Shown: piece after piece, positions 6,727 to 13,402 of the stretch
Position numbering within the stretch: the first letter of the stretch is position 1
How the letters are laid out: the number at the start of each line of letters is the position of its first letter
Assembly: GCA_964517555.1 (NCBI GenBank)
Contig: CAZFEF010000019.1
Coordinates: 1-14,750, forward strand
DNA: 14,750 nt
Direction: 5' to 3'
Source of the DNA: DAONDZ01 sp964517555
GTDB taxonomy: Bacteria > Patescibacteriota > Patescibacteriia > Patescibacteriales > UBA12465
Made by a program: the position numbers and the translations under genes
Notes under the pieces: model-generated
What the model saw: the letters and a program-made list of their open reading frames with translations, nothing else
What the model was told of the DNA's origin: nothing
Databases searched by the model: none

Positions 6727-7260
6727 ATGCGGCGCTATTTCATTTATCTTATCTACTTAGTAATAGCCTTATTGGCTGTTAGTTGGCAGTTGGCACGGAT
6801 TAATTCTTGGCCGGCAGGGTATAATAATTTCAATATTGTTTTAATATTAGTTTTGGTTTTTTGGATAATCTTTGATTTACGTCGAGGTTTGATTATAGCT
6901 TTGATAGTCGGGGTAATAATGGATTTTTTATCGTTTGAATTATTCGGTGCCTATACTGTCTCTTTGTTGGTCACGGTTTATGTAGTTGATCTATTGTCGG
7001 TTAATTGGCTGACTAATCGTTCTATTTATTCGCTCTGGGCCTTATCTCTTTTGGGGGTTGGGGTCTATAATTTTTGTCTCTATTTCTTGTTTTATTTAGG
7101 GAAAGTAACCGTAGAGAGGTCGTTTTTCCTGTTTAATGGTAGTTTTTGGTTAGGGTTTTTCTGGGAATTGGTTTGGACTGCGGGAATAATTTTTTGTCTA
7201 TTATTGTTCGGGGGGCATAAAATCTCCAAGTTGCGGCCGGTTTTCTTGGAACGGAGTTAG
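6727..7260 (+). CDS. mreD: Rod shape-determining protein MreD
   Basis: ATG 6727, one base after the mreC TAG, is preferred over an upstream ATG at 6703 that overlaps mreC and adds eight residues of no family character. The 177-residue product begins MRRYFIYLIYLVIALLAV and is almost entirely hydrophobic, with about five membrane spans (near residues 5-20, 33-50, 55-75, 80-95, 105-125 and 145-165; two of these may form one re-entrant pair). The phrases 'FWIIFDLRRGLIIALIVGVIMD' and 'LFGAYTVSLL' correspond to the 'G...G...G...D' region typical of MreD. MreD partners with MreC in the elongation complex. Sequence conservation in this family is low, so the call depends partly on its position after mreC. 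The expected mrdA (PBP2) and rodA genes do not follow. Confidence 0.9.
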   Translation: MRRYFIYLIYLVIALLAVSWQLARINSWPAGYNNFNIVLILVLVFWIIFDLRRGLIIALIVGVIMDFLSFELFGAYTVSLLVTVYVVDLLSVNWLTNRSIYSLWALSLLGVGVYNFCLYFLFYLGKVTVERSFFLFNGSFWLGFFWELVWTAGIIFCLLLFGGHKISKLRPVFLERS

Positions 7261-7274
7261 GATTATGGTATAAT
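7246..7274 (+). promoter_or_regulatory. Strong sigma-70-type promoter of the pfkB-to-permease run
   Basis: TTGGAA (7246-7251), inside the last codons of mreD, and a perfect TATAAT (7269-7274) are spaced by 17 bases. TGG precedes the -10 box, giving an extended -10. The 14-base core TGGTATAATAAGGG (7266-7279) is identical to that of the lemA promoter. Transcription should start near 7281, leaving a leader of about 20 AT-rich bases before the ATG at 7301. Confidence 0.8.
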
Positions 7275-7300
7275 AAGGGTAGCTTTTATTTATTATTTAT

Positions 7301-8302
7301 ATGGCAAAATACGAAGTCATTACGGTTGGCGGGGCTACTTTAGATATAGCTTTTTTTAGTTCGGCCGGTCGAGTAATCGAAAATCGTCAAAATTTATTAG
7401 CGCCGCGGCTATTAGCCTTCGAGTATGGAGCCAAAATGCCGGTCGATAAGTTTTATCAAACTTATGGCGGGGGAGCGTCTAATGCGGCCGTTAATTTGGC
7501 CGGACTAGGTCTCAAGGTTTCAGCCTTGGTCTGTGTTGGTCAGGATAATAATGGTCATTTAGCCGCAGCTAACTTACGCGAACATCAAGTCAAAACTGAA
7601 TTATTACAATCCAGTGCCAATGCCGATACCAGTTTTTCTTTCATTATTATCAACCGTCGCAGTCGGGAGCGGATTATTTTTTCCTATCGAGGGGCTACCC
7701 AAGAGTTGAAATTGAGACAGGCAGATTTACGCGCTTTAAATGCCAGCCAATATGTCTATCTCTCTTCTTTGTCTGGCGATTATTGGTTGGATAACTTGAA
7801 GGTTGTTTTCAGTGCTCATCGACCGTTAATTGCTTGGAATCCGGGAGAGGTCCAATTGCGTTATGGGGCTGATAAGTTGAGACCGTTCTTGAAGCATTGC
7901 TATTTATTTTGTCTTAACCGGGATGAGGCGGTGGAGTTCCTAAAGTCAAGTAGCAAATACAAAAGATCGCCCCGGTCATTCATGAGTGATATCCGTAATT
8001 TATTGACCGCTATCAAATCTTTCGGTCCGCAAATAGTTTTAATTACCGCCGGTACTGACGGCGCTTATGCCTATGATGGCTCTAACTATTACCGCCAGAA
8101 AATAATTAAAGGGCAGAAACGTCTGGACGCTACTGGAGTTGGCGACGCTTTTAACTCTACAGTTTTATTCGGTTTAATTCGTTATCAGGATTTAGCTAAG
8201 GCCATGAAGTTGGCTGTCTATAATACTGCTAAACTAGTAGCTCATATCGGTGCTCAAAAAGGATTGATAACTGCTAAGGATTTAAAGAAGATAAAATTAT
8301 GA
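7301..8302 (+). CDS. PfkB-family carbohydrate/nucleoside kinase
   Basis: The 333-residue protein has the ribokinase/PfkB fold. The first beta strand and substrate-binding region is 'VITVGGATLDIAFFSS' (about residues 6-21), signature 1 is 'YGGGASNAAVNLAGLG' (about 55-71), and signature 2 is 'DATGVGDAFNSTVLFG' (about 276-291). In signature 2, D282 is the expected catalytic base and GVGD forms the anion hole. The family phosphorylates sugars, nucleosides or related alcohols with ATP; sugar-specificity residues cannot be read with confidence, so ribokinase- and adenosine kinase-like roles remain open. It is first in a new transcription unit and its TGA stop overlaps the next ATG (ATGA at 8299-8302), indicating translational coupling to the RmlC-like gene. 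That TGA also shows the genome does not recode TGA. Confidence 0.9.
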   Translation: MAKYEVITVGGATLDIAFFSSAGRVIENRQNLLAPRLLAFEYGAKMPVDKFYQTYGGGASNAAVNLAGLGLKVSALVCVGQDNNGHLAAANLREHQVKTELLQSSANADTSFSFIIINRRSRERIIFSYRGATQELKLRQADLRALNASQYVYLSSLSGDYWLDNLKVVFSAHRPLIAWNPGEVQLRYGADKLRPFLKHCYLFCLNRDEAVEFLKSSSKYKRSPRSFMSDIRNLLTAIKSFGPQIVLITAGTDGAYAYDGSNYYRQKIIKGQKRLDATGVGDAFNSTVLFGLIRYQDLAKAMKLAVYNTAKLVAHIGAQKGLITAKDLKKIKL

Positions 8303-8751
8303 TTGTCGGAGTAATTATCAAACCGTTAACTAAGTATACCGATGATCGTGGTTGGCTAGCTGAAGCCTATCGTCGTGATGAAGTTGATTTTTTGCCGCAG
8401 ATGAGTTATCTAAGTTATACTAAGTTTGGCGTTCGTCGTGGTCCCCATGAACATCGGCTTCAGAGCGACTATTTTGTTTTTGCTGGTCCTGGCGATTTTA
8501 AATTATATCTTTGGGATAATCGTCCTGACTTTGCCAGTTTTGGTGAACATCTAGAATTGGAAGTAGGAGAGAATAATCCGGTGGTAGTTATTGTTCCGCC
8601 AGGGGTGGTTCACGGGTATAAATGTATCTCTCAGTCCGGGGCTTTTTCGATTAATTTACCAGATAAGTTATATCGCGGCGAAAAGAAGACGGAAGAAATT
8701 GACGAAGTGCGTCACGAGGATGACCCAGCGTCACCTTATCAAATCAATTAA
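8299..8751 (+). CDS. RmlC-like dTDP-4-dehydrorhamnose 3,5-epimerase family protein (cupin)
   Basis: The 150-residue cupin-sized protein carries RmlC-type landmarks. 'TKYTDDRGWLAEAYR' (about residues 11-25) matches the family 'D-x-RG-x-L-x-E' segment. 'FGVRRGPHEHRLQSDYF' (about 43-59) places H50 or H52 at the catalytic histidine region. 'VPPGVVHGYKCIS' (about 99-111) and the closing 'DEVRHEDDPASPY' match the family 'GIRWNDP' end. Canonical RmlC converts dTDP-4-keto-6-deoxyglucose to the rhamnose-series intermediate and is about 180 residues; this one is shorter, so a related epimerase or isomerase on another NDP-sugar is possible. rmlA, rmlB and rmlD are not in the window. It is coupled to the pfkB-like gene by a 4-base overlap and followed one base later by the HIT gene. 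Confidence 0.82.
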   Translation: MIVGVIIKPLTKYTDDRGWLAEAYRRDEVDFLPQMSYLSYTKFGVRRGPHEHRLQSDYFVFAGPGDFKLYLWDNRPDFASFGEHLELEVGENNPVVVIVPPGVVHGYKCISQSGAFSINLPDKLYRGEKKTEEIDEVRHEDDPASPYQIN

Positions 8752-8752
8752 T

Positions 8753-9154
8753 ATGAACGATTGTATTTTTTGTAAAATTATTAAAGGGGAGATTCCGGCC
8801 TTCAAGATCTATGAATCAGAGAATGTTATTGCCATTTTAGATGCTAATCCGGTCAATCCAGGCCACATTTTGCTAATGCCCAAGGATCATTATCAGTCGT
8901 TGGAGCTATTGCCCTCGGCGCTATGGACCGAATTAGCCTTAGTTTTTCCGGAGATTGGGCGAAAAATCAAAGAAAAGTTGGGAGTCGAAGGGTATAACAT
9001 TTTTGAGAATAATGGTCAGGTAGCCGGCCAGGTGATTCCTCATCTCCATTTTCATTTTGTTCCTCGGCGAGCTGATGATGGCTTGCACCATTGGGCCGGA
9101 AAGAAATATGCTGCCGGCGAGGCCGAAGCTCTTCAGGTTTTACTAACTCAATAA
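8753..9154 (+). CDS. HIT family hydrolase (HINT/histidine-triad nucleotide-binding type)
   Basis: ATG 8753 is chosen because MNDCIFCKIIKGEIP is the standard N-terminus of this family. A longer frame from 8591 merely overlaps the preceding gene. The 133-residue protein has C4-x2-C7 at the start (a pair often binding zinc in this subfamily), 'DANPVNPGHILLMPKDHY' (about residues 29-46), 'NIFENNGQVAGQVIPHLHFH' near 82-101 and the histidine triad H97-x-H99-x-H101, with H99 the expected nucleophile. HIT proteins hydrolyse nucleoside phosphoramidates or dinucleoside polyphosphates; the precise substrate is not predictable. Length and all catalytic residues are normal. It sits one base after the RmlC-like gene and 22 AT-rich bases before the response regulator. 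Confidence 0.95.
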   Translation: MNDCIFCKIIKGEIPAFKIYESENVIAILDANPVNPGHILLMPKDHYQSLELLPSALWTELALVFPEIGRKIKEKLGVEGYNIFENNGQVAGQVIPHLHFHFVPRRADDGLHHWAGKKYAAGEAEALQVLLTQ

Positions 9155-9176
9155 TTTTTTATTTTAAAGTAATTTT

Positions 9177-9599
9177 ATGACGCACAAAATTTTTATCATC
9201 GAAGACGATGAAAATATCTTATACGGCCTTCAGGAGAAATTTACTTCTGACGGCTATGAGGTGGAAATTTCCGATGCCGATGAGGACATCGAGGAGTTGT
9301 TGGCTAGGATTAAGAAGATTCAGCCAAACTACATTATCCTTGATTTGCTTCTACCTAAGCATGATGGCTTGGAAATTCTTAAACGTCTCAAGACCGACCA
9401 GGAATTATCTGAATCACAAGTGTTGATCTTTACCGATTTAAGCGATGAAGACAGCAAGAGTCGGTCTATCGGCTTGGGAGCTAATTATTATTTTCTCAAG
9501 AGTGAGATGGATATTTATGAATTCTCCGAGAAGGTAGAGAGTATTATCACGGAACGCCGTGTCAATGATGATGATGAGAGTAATTTAGTTATGGATTAA
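9177..9599 (+). CDS. Stand-alone receiver-domain response regulator
   Basis: The 140-residue protein is a single CheY-like receiver domain with a short acidic tail. The acidic pocket is in 'IIEDDEN' (D10, D11), the phospho-acceptor is D56 in 'IILDLLLPKHDGLEIL', the switch threonine is T86 in 'LIFTDLS' and the conserved lysine is K108 in 'YYFLKSE'. All residues required for phosphorylation are present. There is no DNA-binding or enzymatic output domain: after about residue 126 only an acidic run (DDDESNLVMD) remains. It must therefore act by protein contact, like CheY or SpoIIID-independent single-domain regulators, and its kinase is not in the window. It lies 8 bases upstream of the membrane fusion protein gene, suggesting a link with the exporter, but this is inference from position. 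Confidence 0.94.
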   Translation: MTHKIFIIEDDENILYGLQEKFTSDGYEVEISDADEDIEELLARIKKIQPNYIILDLLLPKHDGLEILKRLKTDQELSESQVLIFTDLSDEDSKSRSIGLGANYYFLKSEMDIYEFSEKVESIITERRVNDDDESNLVMD

Positions 9600-9607
9600 T
9601 ATTATTT

Positions 9608-11437
9608 ATGAATCAAATAAAAACCAAAAAAAGTAAAAAGAAGAAGATAGTTTGGCTAATTGTCGGCGCTGTGATTTTGGGGCTGATAGCCTTATCTTTT
9701 GTCTTACCTAAAAAATCGACCGTAGAGTATACCACTGTGCCGCTTAAGAAAGGTACCTTGGTGCAAACCGTTAGCGAAGTCGGCACGATTAAGGCTAGTA
9801 CGGAATTGGAATTGAACTTCAACCAGACCGGTCGTTTGGCTAAGATTTTAGTCAAGGGCGGAGAAATGGTTAAACAAGGGCAGCTATTGGCCGAATTGGA
9901 TTATAGCTCCTTGATTATTCGGGAAAGAGAAGCCGCTTCTAGCGTTTCGGTGGCCCGAGCTAATTTGAATAAACTTTTGGCTGGTCCGACTGGAAGTGAA
10001 ATCGCTGTCTATGAGGCCCAGGTTAATCAGGCTCGCTCAGCTTACCAAGCGGCTTTGGAAAATTATAACAACCTTAATTCTCCGGATTTAGTTGGCATTA
10101 CTCCTCTGGGGCAGGCAGTGAAAACGGCGGAATTAAATTTAGTTCACACGCGCACCAGTTTGGAACAAGCTAAGAGCAATCAGTTAAGTAATTTATTCGT
10201 TACCGCTGAATCTAAATTAAACACGGCCGCCTCTTCTCTGGATTTGGTTTATTGGATCCTTAATGATCCGGATTTTGATTATGTATTTAGTGCTAAAAAC
10301 ACAACCTATATTTCTTTGACTGAAACCAATTACAATCGAGCTCGGTCTTTGTCGACTGCAGCCGCGGCGGCAATTTCTCAGGCCAGGAGTAATCCAACTG
10401 CCACTAATTTGCGAAGCATGGTTGATCAGAATCTGACCTACTTAAATGCTGTTTACCAAACCGTTAATTATTCTTTTTCTGGATTGGAAAACACTATCAC
10501 CTCTGCCAGCGTTACCCCGGCAGAACTGGATGCTACTAAGGGTAGCACCAGTGCTAACTCCAGTGCCATTAGCGCCGGTATCGCGGCTTTGCAAACCGCT
10601 GATTATAATTACCAAAGCGCTAGCTTGAGCTTGGATAATGGAGTAGCTTCAGCCCAGGAGGCTTTAAGTCAAGCTAGAGTTAGCCTGATTGATGGCTTGA
10701 GGCAAGCTAAAAATACTATGGATTCCACTAATACCGCCTACCAAGTAGCACTAAGCCAATTGAATAAAATGAAGACTCCGGCGAGATCAGAAGATATTTC
10801 TTTGAGCCAAGCACAATTAGCACAGGCTGAAGCTAATTGGGAATTAGTCAAAAAACAAATAGGCGATAACCAGATCAGCGCCCCGATTGATGGCCAAATT
10901 TCTAAAATAAACTATGAAATTGGCGAACAAGTAAGTGTATCCAAGCCAGTGATTACCATGTTAACCGATAATAGCTTTGAATTAGAGGTAGATATTTCCG
11001 AGGCAGACATTGCTAAAATTAAATTGCAGAATACCGCCTCTATCACCTTGGATGCTTTGGGTGAAAAACGAGTGTTTAACGGCGTGGTTTATTATATCGA
11101 GCCGGCTTCCACCGTTATTCAGGAAGTGATTTATTACAAGGTAAAGATTAAGTTTTCTGATCCAGCCGAGTCATTGTTGGAGGTTAAGGCGGGGATGACT
11201 GCCAATGTAGTTATCACCACTGCGCAGAAGGACAATATTTTCATTGCTCCCCAACGTGGCGTGGTGGCTCGTAATGGTAGCGGCAACTTTTTGCGCTTGT
11301 TGGTCAACGGTGAATCAGTCGAAGTGCCGGTGCAATTGGGTCTTTCCGGTAACGACGGCTTAGTGGAGGTTACCGGCTCTGGTTTGAACGAGAATGATGC
11401 GGTTATTACTTTGATTAAGGATAGTAAGGTTAAATAA
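9608..11437 (+). CDS. HlyD/MacA-type membrane fusion protein with an exceptionally long helical hairpin
   Basis: The 609-residue protein has a very basic N-terminus (KTKKSKKKK), a membrane anchor (about residues 14-34), then the first lipoyl half-motif (about 66-98, 'GRLAKILVKGGEMVKQGQLLAELD'). The second half ('ISAPIDGQISKINYEIGEQV') starts near residue 423 and leads into beta-barrel and membrane-proximal domains (about 450-609, including 'MTANVVITTAQKDNIFIAPQRGV'). Between them lie about 320 residues, rich in Ala, Ser, Thr, Asn and Gln, with helical heptad character. Typical MacA-like proteins of 370-400 residues have a far shorter hairpin. 'GPTGSEIAVYEAQVNQA' near the start and 'TPARSEDISLSQAQLAQAEA' near the end of this insert are the matching ends of the two hairpin arms. 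It should link the ABC permeases to extracytoplasmic space. The ATPase gene follows after 3 bases. Confidence 0.93.
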   Translation: MNQIKTKKSKKKKIVWLIVGAVILGLIALSFVLPKKSTVEYTTVPLKKGTLVQTVSEVGTIKASTELELNFNQTGRLAKILVKGGEMVKQGQLLAELDYSSLIIREREAASSVSVARANLNKLLAGPTGSEIAVYEAQVNQARSAYQAALENYNNLNSPDLVGITPLGQAVKTAELNLVHTRTSLEQAKSNQLSNLFVTAESKLNTAASSLDLVYWILNDPDFDYVFSAKNTTYISLTETNYNRARSLSTAAAAAISQARSNPTATNLRSMVDQNLTYLNAVYQTVNYSFSGLENTITSASVTPAELDATKGSTSANSSAISAGIAALQTADYNYQSASLSLDNGVASAQEALSQARVSLIDGLRQAKNTMDSTNTAYQVALSQLNKMKTPARSEDISLSQAQLAQAEANWELVKKQIGDNQISAPIDGQISKINYEIGEQVSVSKPVITMLTDNSFELEVDISEADIAKIKLQNTASITLDALGEKRVFNGVVYYIEPASTVIQEVIYYKVKIKFSDPAESLLEVKAGMTANVVITTAQKDNIFIAPQRGVVARNGSGNFLRLLVNGESVEVPVQLGLSGNDGLVEVTGSGLNENDAVITLIKDSKVK

Positions 11438-11440
11438 ACT

Positions 11441-12154
11441 ATGTTGATTCGGGTAGAGAAATTATATAAAGAATTTGTTAGTGGAGAGGTCGTTACTCCG
11501 GTACTCAAAGGCCTCTCCTTTGAGATTGCTCAAGGGGAGTTTGTTTCCATTATGGGTCCTTCTGGTTCAGGCAAGTCAACCTTGATGCATATTCTGGGCC
11601 TCCTAGATCGCCCTAGTTCCGGGAAATATAATTTAAGCGGCAAAGACGTCACTGAATTAGACGATGACGAGTTGGCTCGTTTACGGAGTGAAAGGATCGG
11701 TTTTGTCTTTCAGTCATTTAATCTTTTGCCGCGAACTACAGTTTTAGAGAATGTTAAATTACCCTTAATCTATGCTCAAGATAAAAGCCGAGCTGACGAG
11801 CGGGCCACTAAGGTTTTAAGTTCTGTGGGGTTGAAACATCGCTTACATTATTATACCAATCAAATTTCTGGTGGCGAAAAACAACGCGTTGCTATCGCTC
11901 GAGCTTTAGTTAATCAGCCCTCAGTGATTTTTGCTGACGAACCAACTGGCAATTTGGATTCTAAATCTGGTATGCAGATCATGGAAATTCTGCAACGATT
12001 AAATGATGCTGGAAATACTATTATTTTAGTAACTCATGAAACTTATACCGCCGAACATGCCAAGCGGATTATCAAAATTAGAGATGGCGAGATAATTAGT
12101 GATGAGCCGGTCAAAAATCGTCGCCGGGCTCAGGATGGGGAATTATTAAAATAA
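11441..12154 (+). CDS. MacB/LolD-type ABC transporter ATP-binding protein
   Basis: The 237-residue ATPase has all catalytic motifs: Walker A GPSGSGKST (residues 39-47), Q-loop 'FVFQSFNLLP', signature 'ISGGEKQRVAIARAL', Walker B 'VIFADEPTGNLDS' and the switch histidine in 'ILVTHE'. The phrase 'PVLKGLSFEIAQGEF' and the 'DEPTGNLDS' form are typical of the MacB/LolD/FtsE group that works with FtsX-like permeases by mechanotransmission. Here the ATPase is a separate polypeptide, not fused to its permease as in E. coli MacB. The C-terminus carries about 20 extra residues (DEPVKNRRRAQDGELLK) after the core. It starts 3 bases after the fusion protein and 3 bases before the first permease. Confidence 0.96.
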   Translation: MLIRVEKLYKEFVSGEVVTPVLKGLSFEIAQGEFVSIMGPSGSGKSTLMHILGLLDRPSSGKYNLSGKDVTELDDDELARLRSERIGFVFQSFNLLPRTTVLENVKLPLIYAQDKSRADERATKVLSSVGLKHRLHYYTNQISGGEKQRVAIARALVNQPSVIFADEPTGNLDSKSGMQIMEILQRLNDAGNTIILVTHETYTAEHAKRIIKIRDGEIISDEPVKNRRRAQDGELLK

Positions 12155-12157
12155 TTT

Positions 12158-13402
12158 ATGTTGACCGCCTTACGTCACGCTCTAAAAATTTCCTTTCTAG
12201 CTCTTCTGGCTAATAAATCCAGAAGTTTTTTGACTATGCTGGGGATCATTATCGGGGTAGCGGCCGTTATTTTGATAATTTCTTTGGGCTCCGGAGCGCA
12301 AGGACTAATTTTAGACCAAATTAAGGGCCTGGGAGGGAATTTGGTTGGCGTTTTGCCAGGCAAGTCAGAAAGTGATGGCCCACCGGCTTCGGTGATGGGA
12401 GTAGTCATCACTACTTTGAATTACGAAGATCTAAAAGCTATTCGTCAGATACCTTATATTGTTGCCGCCGCTGGGTATAATCGAGGTGTAGAAACTATTA
12501 CTTGGCGGGATAGCAGTTATGATACTAACCTTAGTGGTACTACTGCCGACTATTTGGCAGTGGAGGGCGGGGATTTAGTTGAAGGACGCTGGTTTTCAGT
12601 TGACGAAGAGCAGAACTTGTCCAAGGTAATAATTTTAGGAGAGGTGGTCCGGCAAGAATTGTTTGGTGATTCTGACGCTCTGGGCCAAAGAGTACGAGTC
12701 AAAGGTCAAGTTTTTGAAGTCGTTGGTATTATGGCCAAACGGGGTAAGGTAGCTTTTCAGGATTATGATGATCAGGTTTTTATTCCTTTGCGTACTATGC
12801 AAAAGCTAATTTCTGGGGTTAATTATTTAGGTTATATCCGGGCTAAAGTAGATAGTGATGATCATGTCGTTCCAGCGATATTGGAAATGGAAGCGGTTTT
12901 GCGCTCTCGTCATGAAATTGACGATCAAAGTGGGGCTAGTGATGATTTTTCCGTCCGGTCTATGGATCAAGCTTTGGATATGATCACTACCGTTACTGAC
13001 GGTTTGCGTTTCTTTTTAATCGCTATGGCCGCTATTTCTTTGTTGGTTGGCGGCATTGGTATTATGAATATCATGTTGATCAGCGTCAATGAGCGGACTA
13101 GAGAAATTGGATTACGTCAGGCGGTTGGCGCTAACCGCCGTAATATTATTACTCAGTTCTTACTAGAAGCGATTACTTTAACTTTGGTGGGCGGGATAAT
13201 CGGGATAATCATTGGCACTATTTTATCTTATCTTTCGGCGCTACTCATCAATCATTTGGGGTATAATTTTAGTTTTATCGTTTCTTTGGGCGCTATAATT
13301 TTAGCTTTATCAGTATCCACTTTGGTGGGGTTAATTTTTGGTATTTATCCGGCGTTCAAAGCGAGTCGCTTAGAACCGGTAGAGGCTTTGAGTTATGAAT
13401 AA
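12158..13402 (+). CDS. MacB-type ABC transporter permease, first of two paralogues
   Basis: The 414-residue protein has the FtsX/MacB permease layout. A membrane helix near the N-terminus (about residues 22-45, 'FLTMLGIIIGVAAVILIISLGSG') is followed by a large extracytoplasmic MacB periplasmic-core domain (about 50-280) and three C-terminal helices (about 283-308, 340-365, 375-405). Conserved features are 'NKSRSFLTMLGIIIGV', 'GDSDALGQRVRVKGQVFEVVGI', 'DDQVFIPLRTMQKLISG', 'SVNERTREIGLRQAVGA' and the ending 'YPAFKASRLEPVEAL'. It forms the membrane part of the exporter with the neighbouring ATPase and fusion protein. The next permease starts inside its last codons (8-base overlap), implying coupled translation. 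Substrate is not predictable; lipoproteins, peptides or toxic compounds are all possible within this family. Confidence 0.95.
   Translation: MLTALRHALKISFLALLANKSRSFLTMLGIIIGVAAVILIISLGSGAQGLILDQIKGLGGNLVGVLPGKSESDGPPASVMGVVITTLNYEDLKAIRQIPYIVAAAGYNRGVETITWRDSSYDTNLSGTTADYLAVEGGDLVEGRWFSVDEEQNLSKVIILGEVVRQELFGDSDALGQRVRVKGQVFEVVGIMAKRGKVAFQDYDDQVFIPLRTMQKLISGVNYLGYIRAKVDSDDHVVPAILEMEAVLRSRHEIDDQSGASDDFSVRSMDQALDMITTVTDGLRFFLIAMAAISLLVGGIGIMNIMLISVNERTREIGLRQAVGANRRNIITQFLLEAITLTLVGGIIGIIIGTILSYLSALLINHLGYNFSFIVSLGAIILALSVSTLVGLIFGIYPAFKASRLEPVEALSYE

Noticed and set aside
8591..8752. Upstream start for the HIT gene adding 54 residues
   Set aside because: The added part is an out-of-frame reading of the RmlC-like gene; MNDCIFCKI at 8753 is the standard family start.
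11134..11508. 124-codon minus-strand open frame across the end of the fusion protein gene
   Set aside because: It is antisense to a well-supported gene, has no family character, and spans the junction of two plus-strand genes.
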